Origin: Rotaria sp. Silwood1
Lineage: Eukaryota > Rotifera > Eurotatoria > Philodinida > Philodinidae
Reading direction: 5' to 3'
NCBI GenBank assembly: GCA_905250075.1
Contig: CAJNOP010000838.1
Location: 1 to 64,000 of the forward strand
Length of the DNA: 64,000 nucleotides
Part shown: positions 1 through 11,377 of the stretch, one piece after another
Layout of the letters: each line of letters opens with the position of its first letter
How positions within the stretch are numbered: position 1 is the stretch's first letter
The notes under the pieces: generated by a model
What the model was told of the DNA's origin: nothing
What the model saw: only the letters and a program-made list of their open reading frames with translations
The model's database searches: none
Program-made: the position numbers and the translations under genes

Positions 1-3000
1 TAATCAGATTAAAAAATTAACTTGGAGACAATGATCACAAAAGATCGTTTAAATATGCCTCTTTTGGATTAAATTTAATAATATAATAAATTCGAATAGA
101 TTTTGATAGGCAACAAATATCGTCGATATGTATGATTGAAATAGATTAATAAGTAATAATGTACTCAAATAAATTAAATTAGACTTCCAGTTGGATTGAT
201 CTTCTTGTCAGTAAATTGATCTCATGTGTGGCAAACTTATAGATAATCGATTGATCGAAATATGAAAATTCGTAGAGAAAGATTAAATCTATTATCTGAA
301 GAAAAACGATACTGAAAAATGTATAAATGTAAAACAATATTGTTGGTATTTTAGTAATTTTGACTAAATAGTTTCATCTTATTTTTAAAAAACTAACAAT
401 TTAAAAAAAATATATTGTATATTTTTGCTTGCAAAGGTTTTTATACAATGTATCATTTTAGTCAAAACATATTTGTTATATTTTTAAAGTTCTCTACATC
501 AATAGTTTTATTTTATGAAACTTACTGTGTAGAATTTATCCTTTAATCAATCTATGTGCAGCTACTTACATTTAATCTTTTCACAGTTTTTAAAATTTTA
601 TTATAAATTGTATGATGTTCATTTCAAAGTTCAATAGATAATATATGGTTAATAGAAAACTTTTCAAGTACAATAGTATTCGACAAGATTTAAGTACATA
701 TGAATGTAAATCATTCAATGATTTCAAAAAAAAAAAGATTCTTGACACATAGTAAAATTTTTGACAATAAACAATGTAAAAAAATGATTATTCTTAAGTC
801 CAAAAATAAGCTCAACACATCACTTATTTTCATTATTAATATTTATACAAAGCATGAATGTGATTAACTGATAAATCATTTCGATCTTTTGTTGAAAAAT
901 GTTTGTTCAAGAAACGTAAAATGATCATAACATTGTACTAAATTTATGCATATTCAAGTATCTTTCTTTCAGATAATAGTTCAGATTGTTTTATACAAAA
1001 TTACATATTTCAGTCAAGATACTTTTTTACCAGTTTTTTTTGTATTCGGTATTGAGTTTATCCTACATATTTCTCAGATGAATCATCTGAGAAATGTGTA
1101 GGGTAGAGTCCATCGGATTCAAAGTTTTCTGATCTGAATTTCGTCGAGTCCGAGTCTAATCCGACGGGATCGACATTCAATCCCAAATTAATATAAAGTT
1201 GAAAAACTTGCTTTTATTTTTTTATAATGACCTCTTCTATTGTTAACCTTTTTGGTTTTGTTTATTTTTAATATTGATTTGTAGACCTTCTATTTTAGAT
1301 ATTTAATTTATTAACAAAAAATAAGTGTGTCCGGAGTGACTTCAGAGAAAAACTCAATTGAAAAACATATCCATGTGATTATATGAATGTTTTTGTTTTG
1401 AATTCGTTTTTTTTTTCGACTATGCTCTCATTTAACTGTATGAAATTGCATGATACATCGTTTGTTTCTAATGTTTATTATATGTTTCATTCAACTAGAA
1501 TAAAATAAGCAATCAATTTTTGAATAAAATATTCATCAATATAAATTAGTTATAAGAACGTCTCAATATAGTAGTAGAAATCAAGATTACATGAACAAAA
1601 TCATTTTTATTATCGATATAGTGAAGGATAATCATCGATTATAGAAGGATGATTTATCACAAAAAAAACGTCAAAGTCATCGAGGAAAAAATCGACTATT
1701 TATCATGTTTCAATTGATTATTATCGTTTCAATATATCACGATTAATCTTCAATTTTTTTTCACGATTCCAAGGACATGGGTAAACATATAAATACTTAG
1801 TATAGCGCGAAGATACATATGTCAATCAATATTCTTTCTTATCACTAACATCATTTCAATATTTAATACTATTAAAATAGGAAGCTTATAGATAAAAAAA
1901 TCTATGAAAAGAAAAAAAAAACTTTTCTATATATTTTATTTGTCTCTATGATCTAAAAAATTATTGTAAACTACCCGGTAAAGATTAAAAGTTAGATTCT
2001 CATAGAAAAATAACCTCTTTATTATCAATATAACAATCAAAATAAAGTATCATCTCTAATCAGAATCAAATCAATGGTGCTACGTACATATCTATATAGA
2101 ACAAGACAAAACTTGATTAGAGTGATATCGAACTCTCAATACAATTCAAATAATAGAATTTTCTTAAATATTTCTCAACAATAAGTATAAGTTGATTCTA
2201 ATCAATAGTAAATAAATTCGATTAATGAATTCATAAGTGAATATGATAGTACTACAATAATAACATCAAATAATTTCATGGATAATATTGGACGAACTAT
2301 CAAATTTGTTTTCTGATCAAATGATAAAACATTATCAACTTAAAAATGTACATTTTGTAAATTATTACAATTATTAGATAGTGTTCTATTAAACAAACTA
2401 ATGAAGATTCATGTGAATCATTTTACTATAGAAAAAAATAAATAAAAATTATTTCTTAATTTTTATTATGATGTTTATTTTGAATAGAATATTTAAAAGA
2501 TGCTATGAAAGTTTGACTTTTAGCAATGCTTCTTTCTTTTAAAACTGATCATTAATATACATTAGTACTTATTTATGTTAATAAACTAAATATAACATTA
2601 CTTAATTATAATATTCAAACATTTAAGTATTACAGTGAATGAACAAATTATTTCTTCGTATGAATTAGATTGTACTAAAAACAATCAATACTAAATAATT
2701 ATTGAATTCAAACCAATGTAATTCATGCTTTTGAAGATATTTTCTTCTCGACAAAAATAAGTGTTTACAAACCGTAATTGAAAGACTTTCATGTATATAT
2801 GTCTAAATGATTTCGTACTTGCATGCATCGCCACGTTTTGAGAAACTATATGTCAGACATCCTTAGTTGAACAACTCTGTCGCTAGGATGCTGACAGCCG
2901 CTTTGATTCTTCTACTTGATTAAAACAAAAATAAAAATAGTCGTCGACTAAATCTTTTGAAATAAGTTTAGGTTAAACATGTTTGAAAACTAATTCGAAT

Positions 3001-5209
3001 TTGCTTGATACTCATAAGAAAAGAACCGATCATATATTGGAAGGAGAGTCCTGCAAAACCGTATCATGAATAAATTTCTTATCTCTAAGTTTTGATTGTA
3101 TCAATATACTGACTGAGAAATAGAACGGTTTTAGCTTTAAGATGACTGCGAATCCATTAATTATATGTCTTTTTTATGTCAGATACTTTTATTTTCTTGG
3201 AAATTTGATCGCTTTCTGGAGTGTAATGAATGGGATACTATCTGGAACTTGAGTTTTCCTCCTTGTTTTGGAATCCATTTGCATAACACTCCTTTTGTGG
3301 GTCTCAAACATTTCTCTGTCCACTGCTTTCATTACTGAGTTATGTCTGTATATGTTTTTCTGTGTGCTCCAAAAAAAGTTCAATACATTTTACAATTACA
3401 ACGAGACTTCCAGAATTTATCCGCATGTGACTACATATGTAGAAATAAATTTAAAAGAATTATTATCTACATGAAAAATTTTCAATGAAGCAAATTAGCT
3501 AATCAATGTTTTTCATTCGTAGCAATCAGGATATGACATTCATGCACAAAATGTAGGATTGAATGTTGCAGGGAGAATAATCTAATTGTTTTTTTATTTA
3601 ATTCGTTTCGGTCTTCAATATATTTCTCCTTCGACATACATATATATCATATTACGTTTTGTTTGATTTTTTTTATATTCTTGAAATATGTACAGTATTA
3701 GATCATATTGTCTATTTCGATTGGTGTTAAGGCTAAGCTTTGTTTTCTTGTTCCTGATATACACAACAGTTTGTTTGCCATAAGTTACAACAGAATTGTC
3801 CAAATCAAAGTAAAAAGTTACGAAATCTTGTTATCCTCTTTATCCTCATCTCATCACCTAACTCTTGGTAGTTCTACCACGATTTTAGTCAACTAGTGGT
3901 ATTTTATACGACATGAGAACAATATCTAACATGCAAAGTTTTTAGCGTTAGTTCAGTTGAGATAAATTGTTTTAGTAATAACCAAGTATCAAAACTATCG
4001 ACACTATTCGATGATCGATGAAACTGATTTACTTCTTACATAGATCTATTTTGAGTGTGTTGTAGGTTTCATTCAGCCTTCATGTTTTTTTTCATATATA
4101 TATACATCTATATATTTTTTTTAAGAAAAAGATTTATTTTCTTTTGATACTAGAGAAAATTTTCGATTTTAGTAGCGAATTCTTTAATTCTGTTCATGAC
4201 TTTGTCGAGAGGATTATTTGATTACGCATTGTTTAGTAGAAGCAATTCTTTTTGTACAGTTTACATCAACTTTTAATCTTAAACAATCATACTTACAACT
4301 ATTCAAAATTAGTGGCAGTGGTACTTTTTTATGTGAATTAATAGTAGAAAGGACGCTATATTTTTCTGTGCTATGACATCATTCCTCAAGTAATATCATA
4401 CTAATAAAACTTCGATAACATCTATTTTTCTATCATATATGACGATTACGTTAATGCTTATTTATAAGACAGACTTACAATTTTTTGAATAACTTCTGAT
4501 GGAAAAGAGATAGGGAGCTGTGACTTTCATCGGTCGACAGAAGAGATAAAGATGCATCGCATAGTAAATTATATGATCTTTTTTTTTGTAAGGTTTTCGA
4601 ATTGTTACGTGTGTTTTCAAGCCGCCAATGGAAGATCTATTAAATTGCACAATTTTCAGATGCTTGGAATTGATCATTCAAAATTTATAGACATTCTTGT
4701 CGATGTTCTGAGTGATCTTTCTAACCATTTCTATAAAGAAAAAACGTTTTCTTGTTATCTCATTTTTTTTATTAAAAGGCCTTTTTTTCCACACATAGGA
4801 AATTGATTAAACAACCTTTAAACCATATATTAGTAAAAGTATGATATACTATTCGATGTATCTTTGTTTCTTCTTTCGAACGATGAAAGCTGCAGTTCTC
4901 TGTCTTTATTTTATAAAACATTTTTTCAAAAAAATTTAATTCTGTCTTTGAAATAGACATTAAAAATAACCGTCCAGCATAATAAAAAATAAGTGTTATC
5001 AAAATTTTATTAGTATGGTATTACTTGAGAAATGATGTCATAGTACAGAAAAATAGAGCCTTGTTTTTACTATCAGTTCATAGAAAGAAAAAGTTTCTTT
5101 AAGATTTTGATAAGAAATTTAAGTAACATTGCACTAGTTTTGTATAGTCCTAAGTAGATCGCTGATGAATATCGAAAATGAAAAAAAAGCAAACATTTCT
5201 CTGTCTCTC
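1..5209. other. AT-rich intergenic stretch without a recognised gene
   Basis: No open frame here has conserved domain content or coherent splice signals. The short open frames at 3.2-3.9 kb and 4.5-5.0 kb overlap on opposite strands and read as low-complexity Phe/Ile/Lys/Tyr peptides typical of AT-rich noncoding DNA. A near-perfect hairpin lies at 1062-1102. A slightly GC-richer degenerate repeat follows it at about 1100-1165. Confidence 0.6.
1062..1102. repeat. 41-bp near-perfect hairpin
   Basis: Two 20-base arms, starting CCTACATATTTC and ending GAAATGTGTAGG, are reverse complements with one mismatch around a single central base. The hairpin sits beside the slightly GC-richer segment at 1100-1165 that resembles DNA near 41.0 kb. 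It may be the terminus or core of a small repeat. No gene is adjacent. Confidence 0.6.
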
Positions 5210-5211
5210 TA

Positions 5212-5775
5212 CAGGGTTTCCCAAAAGTCCTGTCCCGATAAGTTTTTTGAATATGTCCGCCAGATGTCGACCAAACGATCTAAAATTTTTACCAGTGATA
5301 GAGGCATATTTAAAGTTTATATCCATAAAGACATGCCTAGAGAGGCCCTTTGTTAAGTATCATTATTGACCTCAACACAAAAATTTTACTTTTTCACAGA
5401 TAGGAAAAAAAATAATATACAGAGTGGTGCAAAAGTCACTTTGCCGAACAATAAAATTGAATATTTTCATTATGGCTTGAGCAAACGAGCTGATTTTTTT
5501 ATCAATGCTAGAGAGATGATCAAGCTTTTTATTGATAAAGACATGCCTAGAGAAACCCTTTGGTAAGTATATTGCTTTTTTTCCGATCTGTGAAAAAGTA
5601 AAATTTTTGTGTTGAGGTCAATAATGATACTTAACAAAGGGCCTCTCTAGGCATGTCTTTATGGATATAAACTTTAAATATGCCTCTATCACTGGTAAAA
5701 ATTTTAGATCGTTTGGCCGACATCTGGCGGAGATATTCAAAGAACTTATCGGGACAGGACTTTTGGGACACCCTG
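5212..5775. mobile_element. Palindromic Tc1/mariner-like MITE with an extra internal copy of its arm
   Basis: The element begins CAGGGTTTCCCAAAAGTCC and ends GGACTTTTGGGACACCCTG, with TA on both sides, as expected for IS630-Tc1-mariner insertion. The inverted arms are long, about 5212-5420 and 5563-5775, and highly similar. Between them, at about 5416-5562, is a third, more diverged copy in the same orientation as the left arm. It opens with a similar terminus (CAGAGTGGTGCAAAAGTCAC) and closes with the same ATAAAGACATGCCTAGAGA block. No transposase is present, so the element is non-autonomous. The equivalent place near the second segmental copy (about 12.85 kb) lacks it. Confidence 0.85.
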
Positions 5776-7950
5776 TAAAATATAGGGCCTATTTTCAAAG
5801 GAATGAGAGAAATATTTAACGAAGTTTTGTAAATTGTTTAATTAGAAAAAAAAATGACTTGAGTTAAAACGTTTTGTTGAGTGTTTCTAATTAATTGAAG
5901 TTCAACTTTATGAGTATCTTTTTATAGTTAGAATATTCCAGTCTTTTACATCATTTACAATACAATCAAACTCTTTCATTTTTTCTCAATCCTTGGTTTT
6001 CTGTATTATTTGCTCATAAATAAATTTAATCACACAATTTTTTTGTACTATATTTACTTGTTGAAGTAGTGGTATTTTACTTTCAAGTAAATGTGATCTA
6101 AATATCATTGATCCATGTAAAAAAGATCTTGTTAATATAGCTAGTAATTTAATCAATTAAAAATATTTTATTATAACAACTTATGCTCAGGATATTCATC
6201 GTTTAAGTATTTTCGCACAGTTTGAAATATTAAATTAAAATGAGATTTGTTTTTTTTTTTTTTTCATTAATTATCTTTATTTTATAGAGTTTAGAGGTCT
6301 CAAAAGACTGAAGTCAACTCCTTCTAATTTCTTGAAACACGAACTATTAAATTATCAGATATATACAAAAACTCTCCATTCTATGGAGAGAAATCTTCGT
6401 TGGTTTGTTTCAGGGATTAATGATTTCGGTATATTTTGCATAATATAATTTTGTTGAAGTTCTGAAATAAGTGGTGTCATTAATTTTAACGAATTACTAG
6501 TAAAAATCTCTCAAAACATATTTAAGACTTTCATATTTATCTGATAATATATTGGCAATCGAACCAAAACCATGGTTTTGATTTCAGGCAATATTTGAAA
6601 CCGCTGAATTTTATTCATATGCCAACATTTATATTTAAGTATTAATTAAGTTCGTTTATATCAAATAATCATACATTAATTGATTATGAATTACAACATA
6701 TGTTTAATCATAATCAAATATGTTTATTTCATTCTGATTTCAGTATTATGTTAATGCTTACATATGATTGCCATATACTAATTGAACAAAAGTTTGATGA
6801 AAATGATTTTAGAATGATTATCAATACCAAAAAGTCTTTTAAAACAACTTTTTTATTCAAGATTTATTTGTAAATAATATACGTTTATTTATTGATAAAA
6901 ATATTTTAGAAATTGAATTCATATGACATTCATTGACTTATATAATTAACTGTACTTTCACGAAAGTGGATCGATCAACATTAATTGTCAATATCAAATT
7001 TAATACATATTATGGAAATATCTACAGGCTCTATTTTTAAAATAAAACCAGAAAAAGTTTAGAAAAAAACGTTCTTATCTGTATATAGGGTTTTTTCCCC
7101 ATATTATTCATATGTACATTCACCAAATATAATCCAATGTAAATATATATGATGACTATTATACTACAGGCTTCTGTTCTCAATGATACGCAACGTGTTC
7201 TTTTTTTCTTTCAAGTTAAGAAAAAAAACAGATTATGTAGTATTACGCTTCATTACACATGCTGTTTATAATCCATATTGATCACTCTATTGTAGACACA
7301 TGCAGGCTCTCCAAAACTATTACTATTGGAAATAAATCTCTTGAGAACAGACACATTGAAAAGTCTCATGTGTTTTGATTATCGATAGATTATCGTGTAG
7401 GACCTTGGCGTTATGTTTTTCAACTCTCCTGTTCTTTAAGTCAGCCTTGAAGTTGAACAACCAATGCATTTCATTTTAGTTTCTTCAATTCAAAAATATT
7501 ATATTATTATACTGAAAACATTTTCATACTGAATAATCTCTCAGTTAATAATATATATAGGCATTCAACATTTTAACTTCGCATGTTGACACTAACAAGC
7601 TTCTCTCTTTCAATCATTATCGACTTGTTGAATAGAGCAAATAAACATGTTTTTTATAGTTCGTCAACTTTTATAAAATATTTTAAAAAAATCAAAAGGC
7701 AAAAACTACATGATGAATATCGAAGTAAAAAATAAAAAAAAGGATACAATACGATGATTCAAAGCAGAATAAGCATTTAAAAAGAAATCAAATCAAAAAA
7801 ATAATTATCTAGATTTCACCAAATACAAAAATATTTCTTTCACGTTAGAACCAATGTAGTTTTTGATCTTTCATTTTAATTATCTATACTGAATTTCTAA
7901 TAGAAAATTGACGAGCTGTATGTTTGATATGATGATTTATTGCTAATTGT

Positions 7951-9762
7951 TTAAAGATTTTGGGCTAGAAATAGATGAAAGTAATTTTTTAATTATGATA
8001 TCTATAAAATGAAAAAATTTCAGTCGAACAAATACTTACCAAGAAGGTTGCGAAATTCGTCGCGGTCAAGGGTGCCATTGAAATTGGTATCAGCATTAAG
8101 GAAAGCAGCATCAGTGCCACTAACAACAGCAGATTGTCCCAATAATCCACCATAACCAACACCATAGCCAGCACCAACACCATAGCCAGCACCAACACCA
8201 TAGCCAGCACCAAGACCACCAGCAACAAGACCACCTTCCCAGCCACTAGCACCACCTGCTACAAGGCCTGATGATTCCCATGATGCTGAACTGAGTCCAC
8301 CACCAAGAGCAAGACCACCATCAACAACTTCAGCACCTCCAACAACAAGACCAGCACCACCTACTACGCCTGATGAGACACCGAGTGATTCTTGACCTAC
8401 TGCAACACCACTATAACCAACAAAACCAGGGGCTGTCTATAAAAAGAAAAAGATGGTTATTTGAGAGAAAAAAACAAAAATACTATGATAAACATACGAT
8501 ATCTTCAACAACACCAGCAGCACGAGCTTGTGCAAGAAGTGAAGCAGCGTCAAGAAGATGAGCACCATATGTTTGAACATAAAGAGCTGGGTTAGCTGCA
8601 ACAACACCAAGGCGGTGGAATTGACGAACAATGCGAGCTGGAGCTTGTTCATATTGAATGATAACATTGCGTGGAGCTGGGTATGGGAGTGGAGCAGCAG
8701 CACGTTGGACAAGGGTACGTCGTTTAGCTTGAGGTCCATATGGAACCCAACGTTCGATGACGATGTCACCTAAAATGAATGATTGGGATGATAGAAACAT
8801 TAGGGAAAAAAAGTAAAGAAACTACTAACGTGGACGTGGTGGAGCAGCTGGAAGACGTTCGATGATGACTGATCGTGGTGGAACTGGGATACCAGGTAAA
8901 CGACGAACGACAGTTTGAGATGCAATAACTGGTGGTGGTACTGGTGGTCGTTCACGAAGAACAAGTGGGGGTGGTGTTGGAAGAGGTGGAGCTACTTGAC
9001 GAAGACGAAGTGGTGGTGGAAGAGGTGGTTGAGGTGGTCGCACTTCTTTGATGATGAGTGGCTGAAAGAAAAAATAGAAGACAATTAGATATTATGATAT
9101 AGATCATGAAAAATGATAAAAAATCACTTACGCCTGGAGCTGGAACTGGTGGTGGTTGAAGGAAGCGAACTCGGATGTTTTGTGTGTATGTTTGAACACC
9201 AGTTGGATTTGGACGACGAATGATTTGTGGGTTAGGATCTTGGTAGATACCTTGAGCATCAGCAGCATATTGAACTTGAGTGGTTGCTAATGCTGCTGAA
9301 TCGACAGCTGCTCCACCAGCAACAAAAGTAGCATCATTAACAAGTCCAGTAGTGCCTGCAACTGATTCGTAACTAGTGACACCACCAGCAAGGCCACCAC
9401 CAACAAGACCACCACCAACAACGTATGATGCATCGTAACCACCACCAAGAGCAGCACCTGATGCTGCTGATTCAAAAGCTGATGATTCACTCCAACCAGC
9501 ACCACCACCCAAACCAACACTAGTGCTCCAGCCAGCACCAGCACCGTAACCAGCACCTAATGCTGCGGCATCCCATGATGAACCAGTGACGGCACCAGCA
9601 CCGAGATTTTGACCTAGAAAAATCAATAATTATGATTAGTAAATACATTCACAATAATTAAACAAATATTAACTTACCAAGGAAGCTACGGAATTCACCG
9701 AGATCAACACGGCCATCTTTGTTAACGTCGACTTGGTTGAAGACAGCGTCAGTAGCAGACAT
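7951..9762 (-). CDS. Gly-rich protein with two EF-hands and a Pro/Val-rich core, copy A
   Basis: Six exons run 9762-9678, 9613-9132, 9061-8830, 8769-8498, 8436-8040 and 7964-7951 (GT-AG, introns 60-75 bp), giving 493 residues. Residues 12-23 (DVNKDGRVDLGE) and 473-484 (DTNFNGTLDRDE) are canonical calcium-binding EF loops at opposite ends of the protein. Between them lie a Gly/Ala/Ser/Tyr-rich region, a Pro/Val/Arg core at 190-357 containing VIIERLP, IVIERWVPYGPQ and NVIIQYEQAP, and a second Gly-rich region with three GAGYGV repeats. No signal peptide or membrane segment is visible. The ERWVPY-type Val/Pro/charged phrasing recalls alveolin/articulin cytoskeletal proteins, so a calcium-responsive structural or lamina role is a guess. 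The paralogue is at 14892-16855. This copy stops 22 residues after its second EF loop begins, whereas the paralogue carries a further 18-residue tail. Confidence 0.85.
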
Positions 9763-9843
9763 GATTGTGAGTGTAGTGTTAATATGAATAGAGTACTTAC
9801 TGGTAAAAGTGATAAGTGAAGAAAACCTGCTGGGGGATCAATG

Positions 9844-9851
9844 TATATATA
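9844..9851 (-). promoter_or_regulatory. TATA box of EF-hand gene copy A
   Basis: TATATATA on the minus strand lies 82 bp upstream of the ATG at 9762, inside a block (GGCCCAGTCGATCATGCAT on the plus strand) that is identical upstream of copy B. The TATA-to-ATG distance is the same in both copies. Confidence 0.75.
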
Positions 9852-10071
9852 GGCCCAGTCGATCATGCATGGATAGAGATGAAGCAGGTAGGGGTAAGAG
9901 AGAAATGATGGTTTATTTTCGCTCGAGCGCTTTTTGAGCTTGCTTGTCAAGGTCGATTTTTTGTACATCAAACAATGGTTAGCTCACGAAAAAAAAGCGA
10001 TAAGCAAAAAGAAAGAGATAACGTTGGCGAAAAAAAAAAAAAGAATCGAACGATACATTGTGAATACCCAA

Positions 10072-10128
10072 CCACAAGCCTTCAATTATTATTGTCATAA
10101 CGAAAATACACAGATTGATGGCTTGTGG
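10072..10128. promoter_or_regulatory. Paired inverted motif upstream of copy A
   Basis: CCACAAGCC at 10072-10080 and its exact reverse complement GGCTTGTGG at 10120-10128 enclose 39 bp. The left arm is 310 bp upstream of the ATG. With one mismatch the arms extend to about 15 bases (ACCACAAGCC-TCAA). The arms contain TGTGGT on one strand, which is the RUNX core, so a Runt-family site is one candidate. That reading is inference. Confidence 0.6.
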
Positions 10129-10140
10129 TCGTTACAGAGG

Positions 10141-11377
10141 CGGACAGGGATCAATTTTTTTTTTTTCGTTGCTCATGATCGCCGACATAATTGTGGACGA
10201 GTATCTATAAGTATATTTTTATCATCGGATTATTTTCGACAAAACAGCACAACATGATAATACGTCAACCATAGGCTACAACAGGCACATATTTTTTTCT
10301 CGTCAATTGAATATTGAAAATTTTCCTACGTGGACCCTCTCCTATGACACATCAAAATTTTTTGTTTGTTTTGAGCTAATCACTCGTCTAAATATAGAAA
10401 TGATGACACTAGTTATGAATATCAGATTTATTTTCATCTAAATCGTTTGAATGAATGGGAAGAATAAATTTCGAAACAATTCTTCCATAAATGATTAAGT
10501 ACGCTTTTCTTTGATTTGAATCGATTGTCAGTATTACATAATGTTATCAAACTTTGAAAACAAATTTCAGTTAGGTGATCAGATCTTCTTTGTCGAAATA
10601 TTCAGAAATAAAAGCGTTTTTAATATGGGAAACAGTTTATTGAACTGGATTAGGAGCTACACATTGATAAAAAAAGCTAAAAATCTTTTTATTATAACTG
10701 CTAATGATATTAAGCAACAGTATGCATGGTGAGACCATTTCTTTTCATAGCAGCTTCGTTTTTTCAAAAAAGAACCATATGATGATAATAAATCAATTAT
10801 ATTTCGACATAATTATATGTATTGTTTTGTCCTCAAATACATCGAATAATATACATAAAACATTGTTTGTGTCTATTAAACATAAAGGACGATGCACAAT
10901 ATGCGAAAATGATGAAAAGGTTTTCAAAAATTTTGGCCATAATTTAGTCGAAAATGAAAATATCAAAGAAGATATCGAAGTTGACTAATATTTAAAAGAT
11001 TTTTTTTTTAAACTTTGAACAAAAACTAGGCATTTTTATTTTTTGGTATGATGCTAATACTTTAACAAATATCATATGAAAGTCAATAAATACATAGAGA
11101 AAAACAGTTCTTTTTTTGTTACATAACCAGAAATGATACAGCATCTAAACATTCTGTAATGAGAAGAGCCAAAATAAACTAGATGCATCACTTTTTTTTC
11201 GACATTTTAAATTATCACCAAACTACAGTATCCCATCAAAAAAAAAATACGACTTCTCACAACTAAATAGTAATCTTTACTGCAACTGAATAAGCTTCTT
11301 CTTTTTTTTTTTCGTCTTCAAGGACATATTTGAATAGAATATGAAAAATTAGATCTAATTATAACCTCTTTAGAATG
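10141..11377. other. Intergenic, no gene recognised
   Basis: Two overlapping plus-strand open frames (10541-10732 and 10704-10988) encode Lys/Ile/Asn/Phe-rich peptides. They have no recognised motif, no splice context and no counterpart beyond copy B. The stretch is treated as noncoding. Confidence 0.5.

Larger units (their letters stand above)
5815..10140. repeat. Segmental duplication, copy A
   Basis: This roughly 4.3 kb segment is colinear with 12880-17240 at an offset of about 7.1 kb. Matches include the AT-rich 3' flank (ACATCATTTACAATACAATC near 5950 and 13065), the six-exon gene, its promoter and the paired upstream motif. The flank outside the gene is diverged but still alignable by eye, with many small indels, so the duplication is not recent. 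The part from 5815 to 7950 holds no other gene. Confidence 0.85.

Noticed and set aside
5165-5566. Three plus-strand frames of 63-66 codons over the palindromic element
   Set aside because: They lie in the arms and loop of a non-autonomous repeat. The residue similarity between two of them follows from DNA repetition, so they are not called as genes.
8437-9556. Open frames overlapping the EF-hand gene exons in other frames, rich in Leu/Val/Ala
   Set aside because: They are alternative-frame readings of repetitive Gly-rich codons in the real exons, and the same happens at 15.5-16.6 kb.
10541-10988. Two overlapping plus-strand frames of 63 and 94 codons
   Set aside because: Low-complexity Lys/Ile/Asn/Phe peptides with no motif, no splice sites and no second copy in the 17.3 kb region.
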